Positions 15,001 to 20,850 of a stretch of 64,000 bases of DNA are shown here, piece by piece. Where the stretch lies: NCBI RefSeq assembly GCF_019933235.1, contig NZ_CP082945.1, forward strand, positions 7,663,501 through 7,727,500, given 5' to 3'. Under the pieces are notes generated by a model that was not told the origin of the DNA, ran no database searches, and saw nothing but the letters and a program-made list of their open reading frames with translations. Source of the DNA: Streptomyces angustmyceticus (GTDB lineage: Bacteria > Actinomycetota > Actinomycetes > Streptomycetales > Streptomycetaceae). The stretch's first letter is position 1, and each line of letters begins with the position of its first letter. The translations under genes and the position numbers were made by a program.

Positions 15001-18000
15001 GTGTTGGTGGTGGAGCGGTTGTCGGATGCGCGGCGGAACGGGCATCGGGTATTGGCGGTGGTGCGTGGCAGTGCGGTGAATCAGGATGGTGCGTCCAATG
15101 GTCTGACGGCGCCGAATGGTCCGTCGCAGCAGCGGGTGATCCGGCAGGCGTTGGGGGCGGCTGGTCTGTCCGCGTCGGACGTGGATGTGGTCGAGGCGCA
15201 TGGGACGGGTACGTCGCTGGGCGATCCGATCGAGGCGCAGGCCCTGCTTGCCACGTACGGGCAGGGGCGGGACGACGACCGGCCGTTGTGGTTGGGGTCG
15301 GTGAAGTCGAATATCGGGCATACGCAGGCGGCTGCGGGTGTGGCGGGTGTCATCAAGATGGTGCTGGCGTTGCAGCACGGTGTTCTGCCGCAGACGCTGC
15401 ACGTGGATGAGCCGTCGTCGCATGTGGACTGGTCGGCGGGCGATGTGCGGTTGCTGACGGAGCCGGTGCAGTGGCCGGAGGCCGGCCGTCCGCGTCGGGC
15501 CGGTGTGTCGTCCTTCGGCATCAGCGGCACCAACGCCCACACGATCCTGGAGGAGGCCCCGTCCGAGGACGCCGGCCGGTCCGAGGGCATCGCCCCTGAC
15601 GAGGATGCCCGGGTGGCAGGCGAGAACGCCCGGAAGGCAACGGAGGCCGCTCCCGCCCCCTGGGTGATCACCGGAAAGACCAGGTCCGCCCTCCGCGCGC
15701 AGGCCGCCCGGCTGCTCGCGCACGTCGAAGCGTTCCCGGCTCTGCGGACCGTCGATGTGGGGCTGTCGCTGGCCACCACCCGGTCGGTCATGGAACACCG
15801 CGCCGTGGTCCAGGGGACGGACCGGGACGAGCTGCTCCGCGGCCTGGCCGCCGTGGCTGCCGACGAAGCCGCGCCGAACGCCGTCACCGGCACCGCAAAG
15901 ACGGACGGCCGGCTGGCACTGCTCTTCACGGGCCAGGGCGCTCAGCGCCTCGGAATGGGAAAGGAGCTGTACGAGACGTATCCGGTCTTCGCGGATGCCT
16001 TTGACGCCGTCTGTGCCCACTTCGACAGCGAATTGGCGTCGCCGCTGCGGGGCGTGGTCTTTGACGAAGAGGCTCAGAGGGATGCCGATGGGGATACGGA
16101 GGCTCTGAACCAGACCGGTTTCACCCAGCCGGCTTTGTTCGCCGTCGAAGTGGCACTGTTCCGGTTGGTGGAATCCTTCGGAGTCCGGCCCGACTATCTG
16201 GTGGGCCATTCCATCGGCGAACTGGCCGCCGCGCAGGTGGCCGGCGTGCTGTCGCTGGAGGACGCGTGCCGATTGGTCGCGGCCCGCGGCCGGCTGATGC
16301 AGGAATTGCCGGCGGGTGGTGCGATGGTCGCCCTTCAGGCCACCGGGGAAGAAGTGCTGCCGCTGCTGGAAGGCCAGGAGCAGCGGATGAGCATTGCCGC
16401 GGTGAACGGTCCGAAGTCGATCGTGATCGCCGGTGCGGAATCCGCGGTGGCGGAGATCGCGAAGCACTTCGAGTCCGAGGGCCGGAAGGTGAAGCGGCTC
16501 CAGGTGAGCCATGCCTTCCATTCCCCGCTGATGGAGCCGATGCTCGACGAGTTCCGTACGGTCGCGGAAAGCGTGTCGTACTCGGAACCGCGTATCCCGG
16601 TGGTCTCGAACGTCACCGGCACGCTCGCCACGGCCGAAGAACTGACCTCTCCCGACTACTGGGTGCGGCATGTCCGCGGCGCCGTCCGCTTCGCCGACGG
16701 CGTCCGCTGGCTGGCGGACCACGAGGTCACCCGGTTCCTGGAGATCGGCCCGGACGGCACCCTGACCGCCATGGCGCAGGGCTGCCTCGACGGTGACCCG
16801 GGCGCGGACCACCTCCTCGTCCCCGCCCTGCGCAAGGACCGTCCTGAGGCCGCCGGACTGCTCACCGCGCTCGCCCAGGTGTTCACCGCCGGCACGCCGC
16901 TGACCTGGGAGGCCGCCTTCGCGGGCGGCGATGCCCGGCGCGTCGGACTGCCGACCTACGCGTTCCAGCGGCACCGCTACTGGCCCAAGCCGCCCGTCCT
17001 GCCGACCGGCGACATCAGCTCGGCGGGTCTCGGCTCGGCGGACCACCCCCTGCTCGGCGCGGCGGTCGAGGTGGCCGGCTCGGACGCCTTCCTCTTCACC
17101 GGCAGGCTGTCGCTGCGGACCCACCCGTGGCTCGGCGACCACGCGGTGACCGGCACCGTCCTGTTCCCCGGCACGGGCTTCCTCGAACTGGCCGTCCGTG
17201 CGGCCGACGAGGTGGGCTGCGACCGGGTGGACGAGTTCACGATCGCCGCGCCGCTCGTCCTGCCCGAGCGTGGCGCGGTGCGACTGCAGCTCGCGGTGGA
17301 GCCGCCGGACGACTCCGGGCGGCGGACGCTGAACCTGTACTCACGGCCTGAGGACGGCCTCGCCGATCAGCCGTGGGTGCTCAACGCCAGCGGCGTGGTG
17401 TCCACGGGAGCGGCCGCGGCCCAGGACGAGCCGTACGACTTCACCGACTGGCCGCCGCGTGACGCGGACGCCACCTCGGTCGACGACTTCTACGGCCGCT
17501 TCGCCGAGGCCGGCTTCGCCTACGGCCCGGTCTTCCGCGGGCTGCAGGCCGTCTGGCAGCGGGGCGACGAGATCTTCGCCGAGGTCGGACTGCCGGAGGA
17601 GCACGACGGGCTGGCCGGCGCGTTCGGTCTGCATCCCGCGCTGCTCGACTCCGCGCTGCACGCGATGATGTTCGTGTCCATGGAGGACGTCGGCCGCGGG
17701 CGGCTGCCGTTCTCCTGGAACGGGGTCTCCCTGAAGGCCGCCGGAGCCACCGCCCTGCGGGTGCGTCTGGTGCAGGCCGGACCCGAGTCGGTCTCTCTCG
17801 AACTGGCCGACCCCGCAGGAGGCGCGGTCGCCTCCATCGAGTCCTTGACGCTCCGTCAGGTCTCGGGTGAGCAGGTGAGCGGCGGCGCGGCCCACCACGA
17901 CGCGCTGTTCCAGGTGGACTGGAATGCCGTGCCGACGCCCGCCGCCCCGTCCGACGAGCACTGGGCGGTCGTCGGGGACATGGCGCTGGCCGTGGCCCTG

Positions 18001-20805
18001 GACGGCACGGGCGTACGGGTGGAGGCGACGGACAGCCTGAACGAACTCGCCGACGAGGCGCCCCCGGTGGTGCTGGTCAGCACCACCGGCGCAGCAGACC
18101 CGGACGACGCTGCCGCCGGAGCGCACACCGCCGCCCACGACACGCTCGCACTGCTCCAGACCTGGCTGGCCGACGAGCGCTTCGCCGCCTCCCGGCTCGT
18201 CGTCCTCACGCGCGGCGCCGTGAGCGCCGCGGACGCGGACCACCCGGACCCGGCCCAGGCCGCAGTCTGGGGCCTGGTCCGAGCCGCCGGTGTCGAGAAC
18301 CCGGGCCGGTTCACGCTGATCGACCTCGACGGCACGGCGGAGTCGACCGCCGCCGTGCCCGGTGCGCTGGCGAGCGGAGAGCCCGAGGCCGCGATACGGG
18401 CCGGTTCCCTGCACGTACCGCGACTGGCGCGGGTCGCGTCCGCGGACGCGTTGCGCCGGCCCGACACCGACGGGGACGCCTGGCGGCTCGACATCGCCGA
18501 CAAGGGCACCCTGGAGAATCTGCGCCTGGCCGAATGCCCGGACGCCGAAGCCGAGCTGGGGGCCGGGCAGGTACGCATCGGGGTGCGCGCGGCAGGCGTC
18601 AACTTCCGCGATGTGCTCAACGCGCTGGGGATGTACCCCGGCGAAGCCGGTGCACTCGGCAGTGAGGGCGCCGGAGTGGTGCTGGAGGTCGGGCCCGGCG
18701 TGCGGGACCTGCGGCCCGGTGACCGGGTGATGGGCATGTTCTTCGGCGCCTTCGGGCCCCGCGCGGTCGCCGACCGCCGGCTGCTGGCCCGGATACCCGA
18801 GGGCTGGTCGTTCGCACAGGCCGCCTCGGTACCCGTCGTGTTCCTGACGGCGTACTACGCCCTGGTGGAACTCGGCGAGGTGCAGGCGGGCGAGTCGGTG
18901 TTGGTGCATGCCGCCGCGGGTGGTGTGGGGATGGCCGCGGTGCAGCTGGCGCGCCACCTGGGCGCGGAGGTGTTCGGCACCGCGAGCCCGGGGAAGTGGG
19001 AGACCCTGCGGTCGTCGGGTCTGGACCAGGCGCATATCGCGTCGTCACGTGACCTCGACTTCGAACCGTCCTTCCTCGCCGGGACCGGTGGCCGGGGTAT
19101 GGATGTGGTGCTGGACTCCCTGGCGCGGGAGTTCGTGGACGCCTCGCTGCGGCTGCTGCCGCGCGGCGGGCGGTTCCTGGAAATGGGCAAGACCGACGTC
19201 CGTGACGCGCAGGAGGTCGCCGACGCACACGGAGGCGTGCGCTACCGCGCCTTCGACCTGTGGGAGGCCGGTCCCGAGCGGATCGGGGAGATGCTGACCG
19301 CGCTCCTCGACCTCTTCGAGCAGGGCGCCTTGCGGCCGCTGCCCGTGACGGCATGGGACGTGCGCAGGGCACCGGAGGGCTTCCGGTACCTCAGCCAGGC
19401 CCGGCATGTCGGCAAGGTCGTGCTGACCGTGCCGGCGCCCCTCGATCCGCAGGGCACGGCCCTGGTGACCGGAGGCACCGGTGGTCTGGGCGCGCTGGTG
19501 GCCCGGCACCTGGTGACCGAGCACGGCGTGCGCCACCTCCTCCTGGCCAGCCGGCGCGGCGCGCAGGCTCCCGGCGTCGACGCACTGCGCGACGAACTCG
19601 CCGCCCTCGGCGCCGAGGTCACCGTCGCCGCCTGCGACAGCGCCGACCGCGACGCCCTGCGCGGACTGCTGGACTCCGTACCGAAGCAGCACCCGCTCAC
19701 CGCCGTTGTGCACACGGCCGGGGTGCTGGACGACGGCGTCCTGTCCTCGCTGACCCCGGAGCGGCTGGACAAGGTGCTCGCGCCGAAGGCCGACGCCGTG
19801 AGCAACCTGCACGAGCTGACCCGGGACGCGGATCTGGCGGCGTTCGTCGTCTTCTCCTCGGTGGCGGGGACGTTCGGCAGCGCCGGCCAGGCCAACTACG
19901 CGGCGGCGAACGCCTTCGTGGACGCGCTGGCCTGCCGGCGCGCCTCCCTGGGGCTTCCCGCACAGTCGCTGGCGTGGGGTGCCTGGGCGCCGGGCGTCGG
20001 CATGACGGGGGAGCTGAGCGAAGCCGATCTGCAGCGCATGGCGCGCGGCGGCATGCTCCCGCTCACGCCGGAACAGGGCCTCGGCCTGCTCGACACCGCC
20101 CGGGACCTGCCCCGCCCCCTGCTGCTGCCGATGCACCTCGACACGGCGCCCCTGCGGGAGCACCCCGAGGCCGTACCGCCGCTGCTGCGCGGCCTGGTCC
20201 GGGCGCCCGCCCGCCGCGGGGCCGCGAGCTCCGGCGCGGCGAAGGGAACGCCGGCACCGCAGGATCTGGCCGAGCGACTGGCCGCGCTGCCTCCGGCGGA
20301 CCGCGAGCAGCATCTGCTCGACCTGGTCTGCGCACAGGTGGCCCTCGTCCTCGGACACGGATCCGCCGAGGACATCGAACCCGACCAGGCTTTCAAGGAG
20401 CTGGGCTTCGATTCGCTGACGGCGGTGGAACTCCGTAACCACCTCAACGCGGCGACCCAGCTCAGGCTGCCCGCCACCCTCGTCTTCGACTACCCGACGC
20501 CGCTCGTCCTGGTCCGCCATGTCCTGGACGAGATCGACCTGCCCGAGACCTCGGGTGCGCAGCCGGTCCTCGGTGAGCTCGCCCGGCTGGAGGCGGCGCT
20601 GGCCGGGGCCACGGTCGGAGACGAGGAACGGGCCGAGATCGCCGACCGGCTGCGGGCCCTGGCCGCGCACTGGCAGGGCGACCGCAAGCAGGAGCAAGGC
20701 GCGGATCCGTACGCGGAAACCGATGAGGACGACGGAGAACTGGCCTCGGCATCGACCGCGGGCGAACTCTTCGACCTCATCGACAAGGAACTGGGAACGT
20801 CGTGA
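1..20805 (+). CDS. Type I modular polyketide synthase, four complete modules (A-D), 5' end outside window
   Basis: The reading frame is open from base 1 to the TGA at 20803-20805, giving 6934 visible residues. The first residues are the end of an ACP (VVFDYPTP), so the true start and at least one more module lie upstream. Domain order: ACP tail; A = KS-AT-KR-ACP; B = KS-AT-DH-degenerate KR-ACP; C = KS-AT-KR-ACP; D = KS-AT-DH-ER-KR-ACP. The C-terminus (about 20560-20802) has a helical, acid-rich docking segment ending in a FDLIDKELG-like motif. It should pair with the coiled-coil N-terminus of the next PKS. All KS domains have Cys-His-His motifs (TACSS/AS, HGTGT, NIGHT/S). The cytosolic multienzyme elongates and reduces an ACP-bound chain. 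The next gene starts 45 bp downstream, which suggests cotranscription. Family assignment is certain; the product is inferred. Confidence 0.98.
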   Translation, partial: TLSATVVFDYPTPAELAGFLRTRIAPAHADAAQAATPSAVDGDPLAIVGMSCRFPGGIDSPEAFWKLLSDGADAVGAFPADRGWDLASVHDPDPEHPGTTYVNVGGFLKDVDRFDPAFFGMSPREALATDPQQRLLLEVAWEALERAGIDPHSVRGSRAGVFVGTNGQDYPALLAQSPDDFDGYIGTGNAASVVSGRVAYTLGLEGPAVTVDTACSSSLVALHWAAQALRSGECDMALVGGVTVMSTPGAFVEFSRQRGLAPDGRCKAFAAGADGTGWGEGVGMLLVERLSDARRNGHRVLAVVAGSAVNQDGASNGLTAPNGPSQQRVIRQALASAGLTASDVDAVEAHGTGTALGDPIEAQALLATYGQDRDTDRPLWLGSVKSNIGHTQAAAGVAGVIKMVLALQHGVLPRTLHVDAPSPHVDWSAGTVRLLTEPVAWPLDDETAGRVCRAGVSSFGISGTNAHVVLESAPEPPVTTEVVPAAAPERLPLTPLVLSARTEAALRAQAARLHTAYEDDPTRDLADVGFSLATTRSLRFDHRAVVLADDPASAVQRLAALADGHRTPGPGVIRGAQAEGRLALLFTGQGAQRLGMGRELYASFPVFADAFDAVCAHFEGELGSSLRGVVFGDEAEPLNQTGFTQPALFAVEVALFRLVESFGVRADFLVGHSIGELSAAHVAGVLSLEDACRLVAARGRLMQALPAGGAMVSIQASEAEVLPLLEGQEQRVSIAAVNGPQSVVVSGAEAAVAEIAGHFESEGRKVKRLRVSHAFHSPLMEPMLGEFRAVAESVSFAAPRIPVVSNVTGELATAEQLTSPDYWVRHVREAVRFADGVRWLEQQGVSRFLEIGPDGTLTAMAQLCLSAPAALLLPALRKDRSETEALLTAVSQAFVLGTDVDWATCFPAARRVDLPTYAFQRERYWPTPAPAADPTENWRYRVQWKPLAVPSGGVLGGRWLAVVAAGDAYAEAVVEGLAACGVAVERVECAAGEVDRGLLAERVRAVAGEEPVAGVLVPAGADTVGTAVLVQALGDAGVRGRVWVVTRGAVAIGESDGGPDPVQAAVWGVGRVAALELPDRWGGLVDLPETVDRRVLDQLVAVLAHGAEDQVAVRASGVFGRRLVHAPAPAGDVAGGWRPRGTVLITGGTGALGARVARWAAERGAEHVVLTSRRGPAAPGASELEADLSALGVQVTVAACDIADRKAVEELLSGCAVDAVVHAAGVVDSVPLGDAGAGHFAEVMGAKVAGAVVLDEALRDRELDAFVVFSSIAGVWGSGGQAAYAAGNAFVEGLVQARRARGAVGCAVAWGPWAGGGMAGVEGAEEHLLRRGLRALDPALAVSALESAVGAGEGSVVVADVEWERFAPAFTGARPSPLLEDLPEVRAALAVGTGSADAGAGAMRERLSGLSDVERERALLEWVRTHAAAVLGYHKPADLEIGATFRDLGFDSLTAVELRNGLNAETGLRLPATVVFDYPTPSDLAGFLDAELFGTGTETAASGQPAPASVSDDPVVIVGMSCRLPGGVAGPEDLWQLVAGAEDAISGFPTDRGWDLESLFGDDADQAGASRTRAGGFLRDAAQFDPAFFGISPREAVAIDPQQRLLLETSWEALERSGVSPTSVKGSRTGVFVGASASGYGAGLREAPEGLGGHLLTGSSGAVVSGRVSYALGLEGPAVTVDTACSSSLVALHLAAQSLRSGECDLALAGGVTVMGNPGAFVEFSQQRGLAADGRCKAFSDAADGTGWAEGAGVLVVERLSDARRNGHRVLAVVRGSAVNQDGASNGLTAPNGPSQQRVIRQALGAAGLSASDVDVVEAHGTGTSLGDPIEAQALLATYGQGRDAGRPLWLGSVKSNIGHTQAAAGAAGVIKMVLALQHGVLPQTLHVDEPSSHVDWSAGNVRLLTEAVGWPESGRPGRAAISAFGVSGTNAHVVIEQAPVEESAEAGPLDVVGGVVPWVVSARSRDGLRAQAQRLLAYVEARPELGASEVGFALATTRSAFEHRAVVLGTERAELLEGLAAVAEGTTAPHAATGTVDAGGRLALLFTGQGAQRSGMGRELYDAFPVFADAFDAVCAHFDGELAAPLRDVVFGDEAELLNRTGFTQPALFAVEVALFRLVESFGVRPDYLVGHSIGELVAAHVAGVLSLEDACRLVAARGRLMQALPAGGAMVALQATEDEVLPLLEGQEQRVSIAAVNGPRSVVVSGEESAVAEIASRFESEGRKVKRLKVSHAFHSSLMEPMLDEFRAVAESVSFEEPRIPVVSNVTGELATPQELTSADYWVRHVRGAVRFADGVRWLADHEVTRFLEIGPDGTLTAMAQGCLDSDVDTDHVLIPALRGDDRGEISAVLSAAARAFAHGITINWQTLFSTPDLTPAPLTPVDLPTYAFQHQRYWLEVPSATADASSIGLASAGHPLLGATVSLAGGHEVVLTGQLSPRTQPWLAEHRIAGAIVVPSTALLELAVRAGDEVGCSHVRELALEAPLVLAEDGAVQLQLRIEEPDASGDRALGVYARPAAAPADAAWTRHASGVLAESGLSESFDFAAWPPAGAQAVDIDDLYDGLEAAGFAYGSAFRGLRAVWRGADGVYAEAELPESASPEEFALHPALLDAALHPLGLGLLDGVATEAVLFAWSGASLHATGATALRIRLARRGPDEVSLQAADGSGQPVIAVESMLMRRMGELRDERTPSLPASLLRLDWAPVAVAGAGESDGGEDAAADADELRLTVVGSDPLDLAQTLGAHAAEAAVDATTDADATTAATTGTVLVTGLATGAEARTTLSAFRERLAQESSPARLVFVTQGALALGDEAPDAAAAALWEELRVVQADHPGRIVLMDVDDDLDSHRALPAALATDEPELAVRRGEVSAARLVRCASSTATALDVEPGGTVLVTGPFAEQLAAALEAQGDIRTVAYPVQDAATDAGQDPHNLQSAIATARADGRPLSAVVHTADLSRSRDVDTARTLDELTRRPGADGAPPALILLGVGGPAVTPPSGRLAALAHRRAAAGLPVLALLPPSGAETPGLSPVSVEETAALLGAAQATGRTVLHSARVDRAALRASTAPLPPVLRALAQGSGRRIATREQATAASGLARRLAGKGAAERGRALLTVVRTQVAHVLGYAGPDEVESSRSFTDLGFTSLTAVELRNQLREATGMALPATLVFDYPTPVALARYLDGELTGETSDVAPVASGAPLDNDPIVIVGMSCRYPGGIRTPEELWELVAAGGDGISPFPADRGWDLAGLYHPDPDHPGTCYTREGGFLHDASHFDPGFFGISPREALSMDPQQRLLLEASWEALERSGIDPAAARGTLTGVFAGVTYQDYIGILGGAQESFEGYVGTGNSPSVLSGRIAYTLGLEGPAVSVDTACSSSLVALHLAVQSLRQGECDLALAGGVTVMSTPGSLIEFSRQRALAEDGRCKPFSADADGASWAEGVGMVAVERLSDARRNGHPVLAVIRGSALNQDGASNGLTAPNGPSQQRVIRRALAVAGLTPQQVDAVEAHGTGTTLGDPIEAQALIAAYGQDRDEDRPLWLGSLKSNIGHSQAAAGVGGVIKMVMALRNGLLPRTLHAEEPSPHVDWAAGQVRLLNEAVAWPDAAEPRRAGVSSFGMSGTNAHVIVEEAPRQPAPRETPEVSVLPVVPVPLSARSEEALRDQAARLRSHLLARPGECDLPGIGFSLATTRSAFEHRAVLVAADRDDLDRGLREIAEGAMVSDVPRGVARDGSARPVLVFPGQGSQWAGMARELLDTSTVFAERLAACERALDPFVDWSLTAVLRGGTDAPDLERVDVIQPALWAVMVSLAALWRSYGVEPDAVVGHSQGEIAAAVVAGALTLDDGARVVALRSRALTAITGSGGMMSVQLSAGAVRERIERWGERLSVAAVNGPASVVVSGAADALDEVFAALTADGVQARKVAVDYGSHSAQVEAVRARVLDALDGISPAEATIPFFSTVTGQWQDTTGLDADYWYTNLRQTVRFEDALRGLVAAGHRAFIEVSPHPVLSGGIRDCVDALGTDAAVLGTLRRDAGGPGRFLTSLAEAHAQGVTVDWTAVFAGTGAHRVDLPAYAFQRARYWPQARELAAAGSEDGPLSDAVEAKFWESVEREDLQALTDALNLDGDDPLSAVLPALSSWRRNSREKSTVDSWRYTVRWSPLAERTAAALHGTWLLVAPAAESADGHVTAVQDALTSHGARVRRVDLDPEDGTCRERTAGRLREALEDDDLTGVLSLLPLDEHAHPAHPAVPVGLSGTLALVQALGDLGIEAPLWCGTHGAVAIGRSESVTHAHQALVWGMGRVAALEHSDRWGGLIDLPETLDKRAADRLCALLAGPDGEDQIALRGSGAYGRRLVRAPLAGTPPQRAWRPRGTVLVTGGTGAVGGHIARWLAREGAEHLLLTSRRGADAPGAAELEAELTALGSRVTLAACDVADRDALRDLLAAVPEQYPLDAVMHVAGSLDDGVIDSLDPGRMDTVLRAKVTAALNLDELTRDRDLSAFVLFSSTSGTISGPGLGNYAPGNAFLDALADRRRAGGLPATAVAWGHWSGDGMGEGAVGDRLRRYGVYDMQPEPACGALQQALDHDESYVSVTDLGWDKFTPAFTASRPSALLRDLPDAQRVLETAQESDDTGSDAAKLLQHLAGLTEPERAAMVLDVVRSYVATVLGYAGPSAVDPERAFSDLGFDSLSAVELRNGMNGITGLRLPATLVFDYPTCAALADFLLAELSDTTAQDGPASAPSATPAAQAEHDEPVAIVAMSCRFPGGVASPEELWGLLVRGGEGVVPFPVDRGWDVAGLYDPEPGVPGKVSTCSGGFLSGVGDFDPAFFGISPREAVAMDPQQRLLLEASWEALERAGIVPGSLRGSRTGVFAGTNGQDYTGLLVASGEEDLGGYIGTGNAASVVSGRLSYTFGFEGPAVTVDTACSASLVALHLAVGSLRAGECDLALAGGVTVMSTPGLFVDFSRQRGLAADGRCKAFSDGADGAGFSEGVGVLVVERLSDARRNGHRVLAVVRGSAVNQDGASNGLTAPNGPSQQRVIRQALGAAGLSASDVDVVEAHGTGTSLGDPIEAQALLATYGQGRDDDRPLWLGSVKSNIGHTQAAAGVAGVIKMVLALQHGVLPQTLHVDEPSSHVDWSAGDVRLLTEPVQWPEAGRPRRAGVSSFGISGTNAHTILEEAPSEDAGRSEGIAPDEDARVAGENARKATEAAPAPWVITGKTRSALRAQAARLLAHVEAFPALRTVDVGLSLATTRSVMEHRAVVQGTDRDELLRGLAAVAADEAAPNAVTGTAKTDGRLALLFTGQGAQRLGMGKELYETYPVFADAFDAVCAHFDSELASPLRGVVFDEEAQRDADGDTEALNQTGFTQPALFAVEVALFRLVESFGVRPDYLVGHSIGELAAAQVAGVLSLEDACRLVAARGRLMQELPAGGAMVALQATGEEVLPLLEGQEQRMSIAAVNGPKSIVIAGAESAVAEIAKHFESEGRKVKRLQVSHAFHSPLMEPMLDEFRTVAESVSYSEPRIPVVSNVTGTLATAEELTSPDYWVRHVRGAVRFADGVRWLADHEVTRFLEIGPDGTLTAMAQGCLDGDPGADHLLVPALRKDRPEAAGLLTALAQVFTAGTPLTWEAAFAGGDARRVGLPTYAFQRHRYWPKPPVLPTGDISSAGLGSADHPLLGAAVEVAGSDAFLFTGRLSLRTHPWLGDHAVTGTVLFPGTGFLELAVRAADEVGCDRVDEFTIAAPLVLPERGAVRLQLAVEPPDDSGRRTLNLYSRPEDGLADQPWVLNASGVVSTGAAAAQDEPYDFTDWPPRDADATSVDDFYGRFAEAGFAYGPVFRGLQAVWQRGDEIFAEVGLPEEHDGLAGAFGLHPALLDSALHAMMFVSMEDVGRGRLPFSWNGVSLKAAGATALRVRLVQAGPESVSLELADPAGGAVASIESLTLRQVSGEQVSGGAAHHDALFQVDWNAVPTPAAPSDEHWAVVGDMALAVALDGTGVRVEATDSLNELADEAPPVVLVSTTGAADPDDAAAGAHTAAHDTLALLQTWLADERFAASRLVVLTRGAVSAADADHPDPAQAAVWGLVRAAGVENPGRFTLIDLDGTAESTAAVPGALASGEPEAAIRAGSLHVPRLARVASADALRRPDTDGDAWRLDIADKGTLENLRLAECPDAEAELGAGQVRIGVRAAGVNFRDVLNALGMYPGEAGALGSEGAGVVLEVGPGVRDLRPGDRVMGMFFGAFGPRAVADRRLLARIPEGWSFAQAASVPVVFLTAYYALVELGEVQAGESVLVHAAAGGVGMAAVQLARHLGAEVFGTASPGKWETLRSSGLDQAHIASSRDLDFEPSFLAGTGGRGMDVVLDSLAREFVDASLRLLPRGGRFLEMGKTDVRDAQEVADAHGGVRYRAFDLWEAGPERIGEMLTALLDLFEQGALRPLPVTAWDVRRAPEGFRYLSQARHVGKVVLTVPAPLDPQGTALVTGGTGGLGALVARHLVTEHGVRHLLLASRRGAQAPGVDALRDELAALGAEVTVAACDSADRDALRGLLDSVPKQHPLTAVVHTAGVLDDGVLSSLTPERLDKVLAPKADAVSNLHELTRDADLAAFVVFSSVAGTFGSAGQANYAAANAFVDALACRRASLGLPAQSLAWGAWAPGVGMTGELSEADLQRMARGGMLPLTPEQGLGLLDTARDLPRPLLLPMHLDTAPLREHPEAVPPLLRGLVRAPARRGAASSGAAKGTPAPQDLAERLAALPPADREQHLLDLVCAQVALVLGHGSAEDIEPDQAFKELGFDSLTAVELRNHLNAATQLRLPATLVFDYPTPLVLVRHVLDEIDLPETSGAQPVLGELARLEAALAGATVGDEERAEIADRLRALAAHWQGDRKQEQGADPYAETDEDDGELASASTAGELFDLIDKELGTS
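127..4480 (+). other. PKS module A: KS-AT(malonyl)-KR(A-type)-ACP
   Basis: KS spans about 127-1413, with the active Cys codon at 643. AT spans about 1735-2700, with GHSIG (Ser codon 2017) and the HAFH motif that marks malonyl-CoA specificity. KR runs about 2812-4140. Its NADPH motif TGGTGALG starts near 3439. It lacks the LDD motif and has a Trp in GVWGSGGQ ahead of the catalytic YAAGN, the signature of A-type (L-hydroxyl) ketoreductases. ACP spans about 4230-4480, with its phosphopantetheine Ser at 4354. Predicted result: malonyl extension leaving a beta-hydroxyl. Confidence 0.9.
3421..4130 (+). repeat. Near-identical KR segment, copy 1 (module A)
   Basis: This KR stretch matches 24364-25073 (module E) at a constant offset of 20943 with only scattered base differences, by eye over several hundred bases. 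It belongs to a longer similarity between modules A-B and E-F. Confidence 0.85.
4537..9580 (+). other. PKS module B: KS-AT(malonyl)-DH-degenerate KR-ACP, predicted beta-keto
   Basis: KS (Cys codon 5053) and AT (Ser 6400, HAFH) are intact and specific for malonyl. A DH with HxxxGxxxxP (His at 7345) and the LDAALH motif (Asp at 7837) looks complete. The following region, about 8090-9290, is a KR relic. The dinucleotide-binding motif reads VTGPFAEQL instead of TGGTGxxG, and neither the catalytic Tyr-containing YAAxN motif nor an LDD motif can be found. There is no ER. ACP Ser is at 9442 (LGFTSL). Without a working KR the beta-ketone should stay and the DH would have no substrate. Confidence 0.85.
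6130..7106 (+). repeat. Near-identical AT segment, copy 1 (module B)
   Basis: The AT of module B matches 27067-28043 (module F) at a constant offset of 20937. The match runs past the AT into the linker before the DH and stops where the reductive loops differ. A third, less complete relative lies in the AT of module I (about 43140-43900). Confidence 0.85.
9619..14200 (+). other. PKS module C: KS-AT(methylmalonyl)-KR(B-type)-ACP
   Basis: KS Cys is at 10135. AT has GHSQG (Ser 11491) and a DYGSHS motif in place of the usual methylmalonyl YASH. With the GHSQGE context this is best read as methylmalonyl-CoA specific. KR (about 12460-13870, NADPH motif from about 13132) has SLDDG and NYAPGN, so it is an active B-type (D-hydroxyl) enzyme. 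ACP Ser is at 14080. Codons in this module are strongly C-ending, unlike the KS that follows. Confidence 0.88.
14275..20525 (+). other. PKS module D: KS-AT(malonyl)-DH-ER-KR-ACP, fully reducing
   Basis: KS has TACSAS (Cys 14794). AT has GHSIG (Ser 16210) and HAFH, so malonyl. DH (about 17030-17870) has His at 17140 in HxxxGxxxxP and an LDSALH motif. ER (about 18490-19430) carries HAAAGGVGMA for NADPH. KR (about 19440-20150) has GVLDDG and NYAAANAF (B-type). The KR structural half lies before the ER, as usual for full loops. ACP Ser is at 20413. Predicted result: a saturated methylene pair. Confidence 0.9.
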
Positions 20806-20850
20806 CCGGACGCGGGGAACCGCTCGGCTCTGTTCGAGGATGTGACGTGG

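Noticed and set aside
14275..15550. KS D and KS H considered unusual because of TACSAS
   Set aside because: The catalytic Cys is kept and Ser-to-Ala at that place is a frequent variant. It does not mark a decarboxylating KSQ.
11281..17142. Very long open frame on the minus strand (nearly 2000 codons), and similar ones at 29764-34899, 57184-61689 and 39251-43387
   Set aside because: They lie opposite PKS domains with intact motifs. Their products are Arg/His/Gly-rich with no recognisable domain, as expected for shadows of high-GC coding DNA.
20842..20850. GTG at 20842 as start of the second PKS
   Set aside because: The GAGGA ends 1 base before it, too close for a ribosome binding site. The GTG at 20851 has normal spacing and gives a typical docking N-terminus.
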